The notes: generated by a model not told the origin, from the sequence alone. A DNA stretch of 64,000 bases from Martinezella tropici (GCA_000799755.1 JUHI01000001.1:1240001-1304000); one strand, 5' to 3'. Numbered from the stretch's first letter, positions 7,716 to 17,463 are shown. Numbers and translations: made by a program.

Positions 7716-8720
7716 TTGAAGATCGAACTGCGCCACCTCCGCTATGTGATTGCTGCGGCCGAGCACGGCAGCTTCCGGCAAGCGGCGAAGGCGCTTGCCG
7801 TCCAGGAGTCGGCGATTAGCCGGCGCATCCGCGATCTGGAGGATGACATCGGCGCCACGCTGTTTATCCGCCATCATGGTGGGGTTGACCTGACCTATGC
7901 AGGCCAGAGATTTCTCGTCCGGGCTCGGAAAGCAATCAGCCAGATCGCGTACGCGGCGAAGGACGTGGGCTCAATCGGACGCGGCGAGGAGGGCTTGGTG
8001 CGAATTGGCATCTTCTCATCCCTGGCGTCCGGCTTCCTTGCCGAACTGCTCTCCGCCTACGACGCCAGGCATTCTGGTGTGCACCTCGATTTCGTCGAAG
8101 GAGGTCCCAACGAGCACATCGCCTCCGTGCAGAGGCGGCGGATCGATGTAGCATTCTTGACTGGCGACCCTGCCGCACCGGGATGCGACGTTGCGCATCT
8201 CTGGAACGAGCGGGTCTTTGTGGCCTGTCCCCGCCATCATGAGCTTGCGGATCAGGATCAGATCGCGTGGAAAGACCTGCGCGACCGGCACTTCATTGTC
8301 AGCGAGACTGAGCCAGGGCCGGAAATCCAGGACTATCTGGTGAAGCATCTTACGGAACTGGGCCACCATTTAAGCGTGGAGCGGCATGGTGTCGGACGGG
8401 ACAATCTCATGCAGGTTGTCGCTCTTGGCCGCGGAATTACGCTCACCAGCGAAGCGACAACGGCCGCCCATTTTCCCGGTGTAGTCTATCGGCCGTTGGC
8501 CGATGAAATCCTGCCCTTCTGCGCGATCTGGTCGCCGCACAACGATAATCCGGCCCTTCGGCGGCTGCTGAGTCTCGCAAGAATTATGTCCAAGCGTGGC
8601 AAGTCATCGCCGATGGCGCGACCGGCAACTAATCCTTCGCCTGTCCAGGCCCCGGTATCGGCTAGCGACTACTTTGATGATCGCGCCGCGCTTTCGCAAA
8701 ACCTCGATCCGTCGCCATGA
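7716..8720 (+). CDS. LysR-family transcriptional regulator
   Basis: A 334-residue LysR regulator: N-terminal winged HTH (LRHLRYVIAAAEHGSFRQAAKALAVQESAISRRIRDLE) and a C-terminal effector domain of the periplasmic-binding fold from about residue 90. Such proteins bind as tetramers and respond to a small co-inducer. It faces the trb operon tail to tail and overlaps the DUF2274 gene by 59 bases. LysR genes are commonly found at this position next to trb blocks of alphaproteobacterial ICEs, so control of transfer is plausible but not shown. The start codon is TTG. Confidence 0.88.
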   Translation: MKIELRHLRYVIAAAEHGSFRQAAKALAVQESAISRRIRDLEDDIGATLFIRHHGGVDLTYAGQRFLVRARKAISQIAYAAKDVGSIGRGEEGLVRIGIFSSLASGFLAELLSAYDARHSGVHLDFVEGGPNEHIASVQRRRIDVAFLTGDPAAPGCDVAHLWNERVFVACPRHHELADQDQIAWKDLRDRHFIVSETEPGPEIQDYLVKHLTELGHHLSVERHGVGRDNLMQVVALGRGITLTSEATTAAHFPGVVYRPLADEILPFCAIWSPHNDNPALRRLLSLARIMSKRGKSSPMARPATNPSPVQAPVSASDYFDDRAALSQNLDPSP

Positions 8721-8892
8721 AGCGCTCGATCATGGGCGAGACCAATTTGACGGGATCGCCGACCGGCCGCCCTATCTCCCGAGCAAGCACCTCAGCATAG
8801 GCGACAAGCTCGCGGTGGACGGCCGCCGGCAGTTCGATCGAGATCTTGACCGGCTTGTCGTCCGCAAATGCCCCAAGTTTCAGCTTCGCCAT
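8662..8892 (-). CDS. DUF2274 family protein at the end of the trb operon
   Basis: A 76-residue protein that matches the DUF2274 pattern: basic N-terminus (AKLKLGAF), then KPVKISIELPAAVHRELVAYAEVL, which looks like a ribbon-helix-helix. It follows trbI by 3 bases and is the last gene of the trb operon. Its function is unknown; an RHH fold would fit a small DNA-binding regulator. Its 3' end overlaps the convergent LysR gene. Confidence 0.8.
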   Translation of the reverse strand: MAKLKLGAFADDKPVKISIELPAAVHRELVAYAEVLAREIGRPVGDPVKLVSPMIERFMATDRGFAKARRDHQSSR

Positions 8893-8895
8893 GGA

Positions 8896-10137
8896 TCACC
8901 CTCCATAGGGTTCGAGGACGAGATCGCGGGTGACGATCACGCGGACCGGGAAGCCCGGCCGGATCGTGAGCGTCGGCGCGATGTTGAGTTGACGGCGGAC
9001 GATCTGCTGACCGGTCTGACTGACGCTGTCTGATGCGCCCTGACGCAGCGCCCGCACGATGTCGCTGTCCTGGCCAGACGATCCTGCCTCGGCGCCAACG
9101 CTGAGGATGGTGGAGAGCGCGGCGGCCTTGAACAGTTCGCCCCAGTGATAATCGACACCATCCTCAAGGCCTGCATAGCCCTCAGAATCGGCGCCCGGCT
9201 GACGCTCGAGCACGATCGAGCGGCCGTTCGGCATGATGAGTCGGTTCCAGACTAGCAGCACGCGACGCTGCCCAAACCCGACGCCGTTATCATACTGGCC
9301 GATCAATCGGGTGCCCTGCGGCACAAGCAGTATGCGGCCGGTTGGGCTGTCATAGACGTTCTCGGTCACCTGCGCGGTGATCTGGCCGGGTAGATCGGAG
9401 CGGATGCCGGTAATCAGCGCGGCCGAGATCACCGCTCCGCCCTGAAGAATGTTGGGCGATGCCGGCGCCATGACGCGGTCCGGGGAGACAGTCCGCCGAT
9501 CGGCGGCAGCGTTGAGGAAAGCGAGTTGACGATCCTGCGCGGTGGGCGTGGCCGGCTGCGGCGCAAGGCCGAGGCTTGTTAGATCGGGCAGAGGCAATTG
9601 GGCATTTGCGGGCGGTGTTCCGCTTGGTGATGTCGCTGTCGGCGTGGACGTCGCTCTTGTCTCGGTCGAGGCGAACAGCCGTGCCGTCCGTGCCGCTTCC
9701 AGCTCCTGAAGCCGGCGCTGCTCCTCCGCGCTGAGCCCGGGGGTGGGTGTCGCCATGCCAGGAACCGGGACCGGCTGGCCTCTGTTCTGCGCATCGAGGA
9801 TGGGCCGGCCGAGATCGCCGGGCAACGGTGGCCCCAGCACCGGCCCCGTATAGTCACGCGGCAGGCCGGCAAGACCATCGGCGGTGGCGCGATTATCCGT
9901 CGAATATAGCTCTTCGTTTGGGCGCCCGCCGTCGCGGGTCTGGAGCGCGTAGATCAATGCTCCGCCGATTCCGACGCTGGCGACGAGACCGAGGCCGGCG
10001 AATACCTTCCTCGACAAACGCGTGACACGCGGCTCCTCGGCGCGCAGCCGCATTGGCGGCGCCGGCTCGCCGGTCAGGGGCTGCTCGGCGTTGTTCGCTT
10101 CAGGCCCTTCCTCTTTCCGGGGATCGATGTCGCTCAC
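8896..10137 (-). CDS. trbI: Conjugal transfer protein TrbI (VirB10-like)
   Basis: A 413-residue TrbI/VirB10 protein that spans from inner to outer membrane in the type IV secretion channel. A charged cytoplasmic N-terminus is followed by one TM helix (VFAGLGLVASVGIGGALIYAL, about residues 45-65), a proline-rich periplasmic region, and the conserved C-terminal beta domain (GTRLIGQYDNGV, RILLVPQG). Its start overlaps trbG by 4 bases, so the two are translationally coupled. Confidence 0.95.
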   Translation of the reverse strand: MSDIDPRKEEGPEANNAEQPLTGEPAPPMRLRAEEPRVTRLSRKVFAGLGLVASVGIGGALIYALQTRDGGRPNEELYSTDNRATADGLAGLPRDYTGPVLGPPLPGDLGRPILDAQNRGQPVPVPGMATPTPGLSAEEQRRLQELEAARTARLFASTETRATSTPTATSPSGTPPANAQLPLPDLTSLGLAPQPATPTAQDRQLAFLNAAADRRTVSPDRVMAPASPNILQGGAVISAALITGIRSDLPGQITAQVTENVYDSPTGRILLVPQGTRLIGQYDNGVGFGQRRVLLVWNRLIMPNGRSIVLERQPGADSEGYAGLEDGVDYHWGELFKAAALSTILSVGAEAGSSGQDSDIVRALRQGASDSVSQTGQQIVRRQLNIAPTLTIRPGFPVRVIVTRDLVLEPYGG

Positions 10138-11183
10138 GATGCCGGCCTCCCGTCGGTGCGGGTGATGCGCACGCGCTTTTGGCGATCACCCGCGCCAAAG
10201 CGCAGCTCGGCGGCGGCAAAGAGCCGATCGACGATCATGTGGTTGCCGCGAACCCGGTAGTTCACCAGCTCGGAGGTATTGCCTTCAGGGCCGACGACGA
10301 AGAGCGGTGGCATCTCGCCCTGGCCGATGCCGCGCGGAAACTCGATAAAGACCTGGCGGCCGTCGTCGAAGGCGCGCAGCGGCCGCCACGGCGCACGGTC
10401 GCCGTCGATCTCGTAGCGGAAATTGACACGGGACAGGTCGATGGCGGTGGCGACGGGTAGAGCGGCCTGGGCCTCAATGTTCTGGCGGCGGAGCGCAATG
10501 AGCTGATCCTGCGGATATTGCCAGGAGACCGAAGCCATATAGGTGCGCTCGGTCGAGCGCAGCTCCATATGATAGGTGCGCAGGTTGGTATTGATGACCA
10601 GGTTCGTCATGAGCTCGGAGCGGGTCGGCTTCACCAAGATATGGATCTGTCGCGTCGCGCCCGATCCGCTTTCGGTGTCGCCGATGATCCAACGCACGGT
10701 GTCGCCGGCGGCGACGGGCCCGGAGCCAACGAGCTGCTCGCCGGGCTGGAGTGCGATGTCCGTGATCTGCCCGACGGCGGTGTAGACCTGATAGAGCGCG
10801 CCCTGCGTGAAGGGATAGACCTGCATCGAGTTGATGAAGCCGTTGCGGACGGGCTGCACGCGCGCGGCGGCATTGGCCTGATTGATGCGAGCGGCCGGAT
10901 CGGTCGGCTCCGGTGCGCTTCGTGTCGTTTCGACCGGCTTCAACTGGCCGGGGAGCGGCAGCGGCCGGGGAACCTCGACCACGGTGACCGGCGCTGGCGG
11001 ATCGCCCGCCTGAACGGCGGGCGCTGCGTCGTCATAGCTGATCTCGGGCGGTTTCTGCGTGGTGGCGCAGCCGGCGAGCGCGGTTGTCGCAAGGAGAAGG
11101 AGCGGCAGCGCGGCTTTGCGTAAAACCGGCGAGACGTATGTGTGTGAAGCCGGATTTCCGGCTTTACGGAAAGACGACTTCAT
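10134..11183 (-). CDS. trbG: Conjugal transfer protein TrbG (VirB9-like)
   Basis: A 349-residue TrbG/VirB9 outer-membrane-complex subunit. It has a lipoprotein-type signal with lipobox LAGC after a hydrophobic stretch (LPLLLLATTA). The C-terminal half has the VirB9 beta-sandwich features (YQVYTAVGQITDIALQPGE, SVSWQYP). It overlaps trbF and trbI by 4 bases each. A shorter start in the signal region is possible. Confidence 0.95.
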   Translation of the reverse strand: MKSSFRKAGNPASHTYVSPVLRKAALPLLLLATTALAGCATTQKPPEISYDDAAPAVQAGDPPAPVTVVEVPRPLPLPGQLKPVETTRSAPEPTDPAARINQANAAARVQPVRNGFINSMQVYPFTQGALYQVYTAVGQITDIALQPGEQLVGSGPVAAGDTVRWIIGDTESGSGATRQIHILVKPTRSELMTNLVINTNLRTYHMELRSTERTYMASVSWQYPQDQLIALRRQNIEAQAALPVATAIDLSRVNFRYEIDGDRAPWRPLRAFDDGRQVFIEFPRGIGQGEMPPLFVVGPEGNTSELVNYRVRGNHMIVDRLFAAAELRFGAGDRQKRVRITRTDGRPAS

Positions 11184-11869
11184 TGCCCCAGCTCCCGTGA
11201 CCAGTTGATGGCGTTGACGTAGATTCCGAGCGGATTGGCCCGGAGTTTTTCGGCGGTGCGCGGCGGCTGCACGACGATGGTGAGGATGGCGGTCCAGCGC
11301 GATGTTTCGGCGAGAGCGCCGTCCTGATAGCGCCGCTCGATCCAGGCGACGCGGAAGCTCGTGGGCGACGCACGGATGACCGACGAGACGTCGACCGAGA
11401 TCTGCTGCTTGCCGACCTTGGTGAAGGGATCATTGGCGCGGGCATAATCGTTGAGCGCCATCGCGCCGGCCGAGGTGGTGAACTCGTAAGCTCTGAGCCA
11501 ATTCTGCCGCACGATGATGGCGTCTGCCGGGATCGAGCGGACCTGCTCGATGAAGCGCGCGAGATGCCAGGCCATCTGTGGATCGGTCGGCTGATAGTCG
11601 GCGGTGGCGGGTGCGACGGCCTGGGCTTGCCCCAGGCGATCGACCTGCACGACCCAGGGCACGATCGTTCCGCGCGCCGACTGCCAGACAAGCGCGGTGG
11701 CGAAGCCGGCCGACAGGATCAACGAGCCAAAAGCCATCAACCGCCAGTTCCTGGCCTGCACACGGGCCGAGCCGATGCGGTCGTCCCAGACCTGGCCGGC
11801 GCGCTGATAGGGCGTCTCGGGTTCGGGGGATTTGCCGTAATGGGTTGCTGGTCGTTTGAAGAGGCTCAT
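11180..11869 (-). CDS. trbF: Conjugal transfer protein TrbF (VirB8-like)
   Basis: A 229-residue VirB8-like assembly factor. One TM helix lies near residues 45-62 (LMAFGSLILSAGFATALVW), and the remainder is the periplasmic VirB8 domain, with IPWVVQVDRLGQAQ-like strand content. VirB8 proteins nucleate the mating channel. Its ATG overlaps the trbL stop by one base and its end overlaps trbG. Confidence 0.94.
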   Translation of the reverse strand: MSLFKRPATHYGKSPEPETPYQRAGQVWDDRIGSARVQARNWRLMAFGSLILSAGFATALVWQSARGTIVPWVVQVDRLGQAQAVAPATADYQPTDPQMAWHLARFIEQVRSIPADAIIVRQNWLRAYEFTTSAGAMALNDYARANDPFTKVGKQQISVDVSSVIRASPTSFRVAWIERRYQDGALAETSRWTAILTIVVQPPRTAEKLRANPLGIYVNAINWSRELGQ

Positions 11870-13239
11870 CAGCGGTCGCTTTCGGAAAGGTTGATGGAAG
11901 AGCCGCCGCCGTGGCTGTCACCAGAGCGGACCGCATGCGCGGCGGCCTGGACGCCATGCGTGATGTTCTGAGAGCGCTTCATGCGCTTGGCCCAGTCGGG
12001 CGGTCCCAGACGGGAAGAGGCGTTCTGACTGGCGGACGCATCGTTGGCGGCCTCCGTCTCGCCGCCAATCGTGCCCGCGGTCGAGGAGCCGCCCGTCGCC
12101 TCGACCGCGGATTTGGCGCCGGCAGAGAAGCTCGACTTCATGCTGTCCGCCGCACGCGACGCGGCGCGCTTGAACGGAGAGGCAGCGGCGGAAGCGCCTG
12201 CGCGTGCAACGCCACCGAGACCGGAAGCGACGCTCGCCGCGCCCGACTGGCCCGCCGAGCCGAGGCTGTAGGCCGTGTACGCTACGCCCGCGAGGGCAGC
12301 CCCACCGCGCGCAGCGGCGGCCGCGCCGCCGATCGCCGCCGCGCCTCCGGAAGCAAGGGCTCCCACCGTAGCGGCGCCGGCGGCGACCATGCCGCCTGCG
12401 GCGAGGCCGGTGCCGACGGCCGCACCCGCGCCAAGCTGCGGTCCTCCCGAGACAAGGCCATTGGCGATGCCGGGACCGAAGATGCCGAGGCCAAGCAGCG
12501 TGAGTGCGGCCAGCACGATCGCCATGGCCTGGTCGATGGTCGGCGTTGCGCCGCCAAAGCCGGCGGTGAATTCGGAGAAGAGAGTCGAGCCGATGCCGAT
12601 GATGACAGCGAGCACCAAGACCTTGATGCCGGACGAGATGACATTGCCGAGCACGCGCTCGGCCATGAAGGCGCTTTTGCCGAAGAGACCGAAGGGAATG
12701 AGGACAAAGCCCGCGAGCGTCGTCAGCTTGAACTCGATCAGGGTAACGAAGAGCTGGATCGCGAGGATGAAGAAGGCGAGCAGCACCAGCGCCCAGGCGA
12801 GGAACATGCAGGCGATCTGGATAAAGTTCTCGAAGAATGACCAGTAACCCATCAGGCCGGAGATCGACTCCAGCAGCGGCCGGCCGGCATCTAGGCCGGT
12901 TTGCGCAACCTTGCCCGGGCGGAGTAGATCGGCCGTCGTAAAGCCCGTGCCAGACGCCTTCAGGCCGAGGCCGGCGAAGCTCTCGAAGATGATCCTGGCG
13001 AGGTTGTTCCAGTTGCCGATGAGGTAGGCGAAGACACCCACGAAGAGCGTCTTCTTGACCAGCCGCGCCATGATGTCGTCGTCGGCGCCCCAGCTCCAGA
13101 ACAGGGCGGCGAGCGTCACGTCGATGACGATCAGCGTGGTGGCGATGAACGCGACTTCGCCGCTCAGCAACCCAAATCCGGAGTCGATGTAGCGGGTGAA
13201 GACCTCCAGGAAGTGGTCGATGACGCCGGTGCCGCCCAT
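11869..13239 (-). CDS. trbL: Conjugal transfer protein TrbL (VirB6-like)
   Basis: A 456-residue polytopic inner-membrane protein of the TrbL/VirB6 family, with several long hydrophobic segments in the first 270 residues and an alanine/glycine-rich, then polar, cytoplasmic tail. The start at 13239 (MGGTGVIDHF) is chosen because it places the gene 4 bases after trbK and matches the family's start; the open frame continues upstream over other genes only because of high GC. VirB6 proteins form part of the DNA path through the inner membrane. Confidence 0.92.
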   Translation of the reverse strand: MGGTGVIDHFLEVFTRYIDSGFGLLSGEVAFIATTLIVIDVTLAALFWSWGADDDIMARLVKKTLFVGVFAYLIGNWNNLARIIFESFAGLGLKASGTGFTTADLLRPGKVAQTGLDAGRPLLESISGLMGYWSFFENFIQIACMFLAWALVLLAFFILAIQLFVTLIEFKLTTLAGFVLIPFGLFGKSAFMAERVLGNVISSGIKVLVLAVIIGIGSTLFSEFTAGFGGATPTIDQAMAIVLAALTLLGLGIFGPGIANGLVSGGPQLGAGAAVGTGLAAGGMVAAGAATVGALASGGAAAIGGAAAAARGGAALAGVAYTAYSLGSAGQSGAASVASGLGGVARAGASAAASPFKRAASRAADSMKSSFSAGAKSAVEATGGSSTAGTIGGETEAANDASASQNASSRLGPPDWAKRMKRSQNITHGVQAAAHAVRSGDSHGGGSSINLSESDR

Positions 13240-13243
13240 AATG

Positions 13244-13594
13244 CTATCTGGCCTCTTCGGGTTGGAGCGGAACCGCTGGCGCCGGGCTGGTCGTCGCCGG
13301 GCGCGGCAATTGCGCGTCAGGTAGCCGCTCGGCGGGGCGAGCCCCGGGGGCAAGGAAGCGGCGGCGGTTCTCGGCCCAGGCGCGCAGGCAGGAAGGGTCG
13401 CGCGGACCGGCCTCACCGATTCCTCCGCAGCGGATGAGTTCGGCCCGCAGCGGATCAATGGTCTCGGCGCCGGCCGGATCGACGATCTGGTCGATCGGCG
13501 CGTCCTCGTGTCTGGCCATCTCGATCGCCGTGGCGGTGACGGCCACGGCGATGAAGACGATGGCACTGACGCGGGCGAGCATCTTTCCGTCCAT
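13244..13594 (-). CDS. trbK: Putative entry-exclusion protein TrbK-alt
   Basis: A 116-residue protein with one N-terminal hydrophobic helix (VSAIVFIAVAVTATAI) and a periplasmic part with two cysteines (RCGGIGE and PSCLRAW), the pattern of the TrbK-alt family found between trbJ and trbL. TrbK proteins reduce redundant transfer between cells that already hold the element. The start at 13594 is set by the hydrophobic N-terminus. The C-terminus is proline-rich. Confidence 0.85.
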   Translation of the reverse strand: MDGKMLARVSAIVFIAVAVTATAIEMARHEDAPIDQIVDPAGAETIDPLRAELIRCGGIGEAGPRDPSCLRAWAENRRRFLAPGARPAERLPDAQLPRPATTSPAPAVPLQPEEAR

Positions 13595-13604
13595 GATCGC
13601 GCCC

Positions 13605-14372
13605 TCAGTTTCCGCTCGGGAACATCCGGGCATTGCCGGGCTGATAGCCGGAGCCGGGAGTGAGGAAACGACGGCGCTGCTCGCGGCCCTGTTCGGTCGC
13701 GGCGGCCTGCTCGGCTGACTGGAGCGCCTGCGCCCGGCCATTGGCCGCGACGACCGCTGTAAGGTCGGCGAGCTGCTGGGCCTGCAGCGCGAGGAGCTGG
13801 TTGCCAGCTTGCGTCGCCTGTAGCGCGCCAGTCGCGCCCTGGCTCTGGCCGACCAGCGTCGACATTTGCGTCCGGTTGGTATCGATGTTGCCGACGACGC
13901 CGGCCTGGACGCGCATGGAGTCCTGCAGGCCGCTCACGGTGTTCTGCCAGCGCTCCTTCGCCTGGGCGACGAGCTGCTGTTCGGAAGCCGTCATCGAGGC
14001 GTTGCCGTAGGTAGTGCGGAACGCCTGATCGATGTTCTGGACGTCGTAGGCGATCCGCTGGGCTTGCTGGAGGAGCTGCTGCGTCCGCTGGACGGACTGC
14101 TGAAGCTGCTGGAGCGACGAGAATGGCAGGCTCGCGAGATTGCGGCCCTGGTTGATCAGCATCGTCGCCTCGTTCTGAAGCGAGGTGATCTGGTTGTTGA
14201 TCTGCTGCAGAGCGCGGGCCGCCGTCAGCAGGTTCTGGGCATAGTTGGTGGGATCGTAGACGATCCATTGCGCCGCGGCCGGAGGTGCGACTATCGGCGT
14301 AAGCGTCAGCGGCGCCGCCAGGATGGACAGAGCGAGCCGGGCGGCGCGCGAGCGGGAGCGAAAACGGGTCAT
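13605..14372 (-). CDS. trbJ: Conjugal transfer protein TrbJ (VirB5-like)
   Basis: A 255-residue exported VirB5-like protein, a minor pilus component. A signal peptide is clear (LALSILAAPLTLTPIVAPPAAAQ), followed by WIVYDPTNYAQN, the conserved start of TrbJ, and long glutamine-rich amphipathic helices. Its ATG at 14372 overlaps the trbE stop by 4 bases, which fixes the start. Confidence 0.94.
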   Translation of the reverse strand: MTRFRSRSRAARLALSILAAPLTLTPIVAPPAAAQWIVYDPTNYAQNLLTAARALQQINNQITSLQNEATMLINQGRNLASLPFSSLQQLQQSVQRTQQLLQQAQRIAYDVQNIDQAFRTTYGNASMTASEQQLVAQAKERWQNTVSGLQDSMRVQAGVVGNIDTNRTQMSTLVGQSQGATGALQATQAGNQLLALQAQQLADLTAVVAANGRAQALQSAEQAAATEQGREQRRRFLTPGSGYQPGNARMFPSGN

Positions 14373-16837
14373 GACAATACCTCCTGGCTGGTGGGAATGA
14401 CGGTCTGGGGGCTGACGTTGGTAAGGTCGGCGATGAGGTCCGCCGCCCAACCGAGCGAGCATTCGGCGAGCCATTCGTGCAGGAAGCCGTCACGGCCCGA
14501 CCGGGCGAACACCTCGGCGATAAGCGCCTGGTGCTGCTTCGACGACGCGGCGCAGAGCGCCAGCGCAACGTCGGACAGGCCCAGCTCGAACAGCCGGTTG
14601 CCGCGTCGTGACTGGCAGTAGTAGTCGCGCTTCGGCGTGGCCCGCGCGAGGATCTCGATCTGGCGGTCGTTGAGACCGAAGCGGCGATAGATCGTGGTGA
14701 TCTGCGGCTCGATCGCGCGTTCATTCGGCAGCAGCAGACGGGTCTGGCAGCTCTCGATGATCGCGGGCGCGATGGCGGAGTTGTCGATGTCGGACAGCGA
14801 CTGCGTGGCGAAGATGACGCTGGCGTTCTTCTTGCGCAGCGTCTTCAGCCACTCGCGGAGCTGGCCGGCGAAGCCTTCGTCGTCGAGCGCGAGCCAGCCT
14901 TCATCGACAATGAGCAACGTCGGCCGGCCGTCGAGCCGGTCCTCGATGCGATGGAACAGATAGGCGAGGACTGCGGGCGCAGCGCCGGTGCCGATCAGGC
15001 CCTCGGTCTCGAAGGCTTGCACAGTCGCTTCACCCAGATGCTCGGCTTCCGCGTCGAGTAGCCGGCCATAGGGGCCGCCGACGCAATAGGGCCGCAGCGC
15101 CTGCTTCAGGTCGTTCGATTGCAGGAGGACGGCGAGGCCCGTGATGGTGCGTTCGTTGACCGGAGCGGAGGACAACGAGCTCAACGCCGACCAGAGATGC
15201 TCCTTGACGTCGGGCGTTACGGCCAAGCCTTCGCGGAGGAGGATCGCGGCGACCCAGTCCGCCGCCCAGGCGCGCTCCTGCACCTCGTGGATTCCCGCCA
15301 GCGGCTGAAGCGCCACGGAGGACTCCGATCCTTCCGTCAGGCCGCCGCCGAGATCGTGCCAGTCGCCGCGCATCGCAAGGGCCGCGGCGCGAATGCTTCC
15401 GCCGAAATCGAAAGCGAAAACCTGGCTGCCGGCATAGCGGCGGAACTGCAGCGCCATGAGCGCCAGCAGCACCGACTTGCCGGCGCCCGTCGGGCCGACG
15501 ACAAGCGTGTGACCGACATCGCCGACATGAAGGGAAAACCGGAACGGGGTGCTTCCCTCGGTCTTGCCATAGAGCAAGGGGGGCGACCCGAAGTGCTCAT
15601 CCCGTTCCGGCCCCGCCCACACCGCCGACAGCGGGATCATGTGGGCGAGATTGAGCGTGGAGATCGGCGGTTGCCGAACATTGGCGTAGACGTGGCCGGG
15701 CAGTGAGCCGAGCCAGGCGTCCACCGCGTTGATCGTCTCCGGCATCGCCGTGAAATCGCGGCCCTGTACGATCTTTTCGACCAGCCGCAGCTTCTCGGCG
15801 GCGATGCGGGGATCCTCGTCCCAGACCGTGACGGTCGCCGTCACATAGGCCTGGCCGGCATAGTCGGCGCCGAGTTCCTGAAGGGCGAGGTCGGCATCCG
15901 CCGCCTTGTTGGCCGCGTCGGTGTCCACAAGGACGGACGCCTCGTTGGTCATCACCTCCTTCAGGATGGCGGCGATCGACTTGCGCTTGGCAAACCATTG
16001 CCGCCGGATTTTCGTCAGCAGCTTGGTCGCATCGGTCTTGTCGAGCAGGATGGCGCGCGTCGACCAGCGATAGGGAAAGGCGAGCCGGTTCAGATCGTCG
16101 AGCAATCCAGGCGTAGTTACTGTGGGAAAGCCGACGATGGTGAGCACGCGCAGATGCGCCGTTCCCAGTCTCGGCTCCAGACCGCCGGTGAGTGGCTGGT
16201 CGGCGACAAGCGCGTCCAGGTACATTGGCGTCTCGGGTACGCGGACGCGGTGGCGTTTGGTCGAGACGCAGGAATGCAGGTAGGTCAGCGTCTCGCCGTC
16301 ACCGAGCCAGACGCATTCCGGCATGAAGCCTTCGACGAGCTGCAGCACGCGATCGGTGCGGTCGATGAAGCCGCGCAGGATCTCATGGGCATCGACGCCC
16401 GATTGCTCTCGTCCCTCATAGAGCCAGGCTTCGGTGCGCGCGGCGTCCTCGGCCGGCGGCAGATAGAGGAAAGTCAGGAAGTAGCTCGACTCGAAGTGCG
16501 TGCCCGCTTCCTCGAAATCGGCCTTCCTCTCGGCATCCAGCAGGCCGGACGCTGAATCCGGAAACATGCTCGAGGGATAGGTCGCGGCGGCATGGCGCTG
16601 CGCCTCGACGAAGATCGACCAGCCGGAGCCGAGGCGCCGGAAGGCGTTGTTGAGCCGGCCGGCGACGGCGACGAGCTCGGCCGGCACGGCGGAATCCATA
16701 TCGGGGCCGCGGAAGCGGGCGGTGCGCTGCAACGAGCCATCCTTGTTGAGGACGACGCCTTCGCCAAGCAGGGCGACCCAGGGGAGGAAGTCGGCGAGCC
16801 GGGTGTTGCGATTGCGATATTCGGCAAGGTTGAGCAT
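14369..16837 (-). CDS. trbE: Conjugal transfer ATPase TrbE (VirB4-like)
   Basis: An 822-residue VirB4-family ATPase that powers pilus assembly and substrate passage. Walker A is GPTGAGKSVLL near residue 447, Walker B is LLIVDEGWLAL, and a downstream ATQSLSDID motif is typical of VirB4. It lies 12 bases after trbD and overlaps trbJ. Full length with no disruption. Confidence 0.96.
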   Translation of the reverse strand: MLNLAEYRNRNTRLADFLPWVALLGEGVVLNKDGSLQRTARFRGPDMDSAVPAELVAVAGRLNNAFRRLGSGWSIFVEAQRHAAATYPSSMFPDSASGLLDAERKADFEEAGTHFESSYFLTFLYLPPAEDAARTEAWLYEGREQSGVDAHEILRGFIDRTDRVLQLVEGFMPECVWLGDGETLTYLHSCVSTKRHRVRVPETPMYLDALVADQPLTGGLEPRLGTAHLRVLTIVGFPTVTTPGLLDDLNRLAFPYRWSTRAILLDKTDATKLLTKIRRQWFAKRKSIAAILKEVMTNEASVLVDTDAANKAADADLALQELGADYAGQAYVTATVTVWDEDPRIAAEKLRLVEKIVQGRDFTAMPETINAVDAWLGSLPGHVYANVRQPPISTLNLAHMIPLSAVWAGPERDEHFGSPPLLYGKTEGSTPFRFSLHVGDVGHTLVVGPTGAGKSVLLALMALQFRRYAGSQVFAFDFGGSIRAAALAMRGDWHDLGGGLTEGSESSVALQPLAGIHEVQERAWAADWVAAILLREGLAVTPDVKEHLWSALSSLSSAPVNERTITGLAVLLQSNDLKQALRPYCVGGPYGRLLDAEAEHLGEATVQAFETEGLIGTGAAPAVLAYLFHRIEDRLDGRPTLLIVDEGWLALDDEGFAGQLREWLKTLRKKNASVIFATQSLSDIDNSAIAPAIIESCQTRLLLPNERAIEPQITTIYRRFGLNDRQIEILARATPKRDYYCQSRRGNRLFELGLSDVALALCAASSKQHQALIAEVFARSGRDGFLHEWLAECSLGWAADLIADLTNVSPQTVIPTSQEVLS

Positions 16838-16849
16838 CGATGCGCCTCC

Positions 16850-17131
16850 TCAGACCGCCAGGTGGCCGGGGATGCGCAGATGGCGGCGCACCACGTCGAC
16901 GAATTGCGGATCGCGTTTGGCTGCCCAGACCGCCGCGAAGTGACCGAGGGCCCAAAGTCCGAGGCCGACCAGCCAGAGGCGAAGGCCGAGACCGAGCGCC
17001 GCCGCCAGCGTGCCGTTGAGGATCGCGATCGAGCGCGGGGCGCCGCCGAGCAGGATGTGCTCGGTCAGCGCCCGGTGGACGGGCACGGAGAAGCCGGGCA
17101 CTTCGGCCGAGGGGTCGACCATGCCGGCCAT
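16850..17131 (-). CDS. trbD: Conjugal transfer protein TrbD (VirB3-like)
   Basis: A 93-residue inner-membrane protein with the VirB3 pattern: short polar start (FSVPVHRALTEHILLGG), one or two close hydrophobic helices (LAAALGLGLRLWLVGLGLWA), then a basic tail. It joins trbC end to start (one shared base). VirB3 works with VirB4 in pilus assembly. Confidence 0.92.
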   Translation of the reverse strand: MAGMVDPSAEVPGFSVPVHRALTEHILLGGAPRSIAILNGTLAAALGLGLRLWLVGLGLWALGHFAAVWAAKRDPQFVDVVRRHLRIPGHLAV

Positions 17132-17463
17132 CAGACGAGCGCTCCGCCGCCGAACGAGAAGAACGACAGGAAGAACGAGCTGGCCGCGAACGCGATCGAC
17201 AGACCGAAGACGATCTGGATCAGCCGGCGGAAGCCGCCCGACGTATCACCAAAGGCGAGCGTCAGGCCGGTGACGATGATGATGATCACCGCGACGATCT
17301 TGGCGACAGGACCCTCGATCGACTGAAGGATCTGCTGGAGCGGTTGTTCCCATGGCATCGACGAGCCCGACGCGTGGGCGGCAGGCGCCACAGCGATCGA
17401 CAGGAAGCTGACGGACGCTGCCGTCGCGATGTGACGACTAATGCGAAGCGAGTGACGGATCAT
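17131..17463 (-). CDS. trbC: Conjugal transfer pilin TrbC (VirB2-like)
   Basis: A 110-residue pilin precursor: long signal ending near APAAHA, then PWEQPLQQILQSIEGPVA and two hydrophobic helices, the layout of VirB2/TrbC. In related systems the peptidase TraF cyclises the pilin; a TraF-like protein is encoded at 24263. It overlaps trbB by 4 bases. Confidence 0.92.
   Translation of the reverse strand: MIRHSLRISRHIATAASVSFLSIAVAPAAHASGSSMPWEQPLQQILQSIEGPVAKIVAVIIIIVTGLTLAFGDTSGGFRRLIQIVFGLSIAFAASSFFLSFFSFGGGALV

Noticed and set aside
11911..12840. Long plus-strand open frame (309 codons) over trbL
   Set aside because: Antisense to trbL; Arg/Gly-rich composition typical of high-GC shadow frames, no ribosome site.
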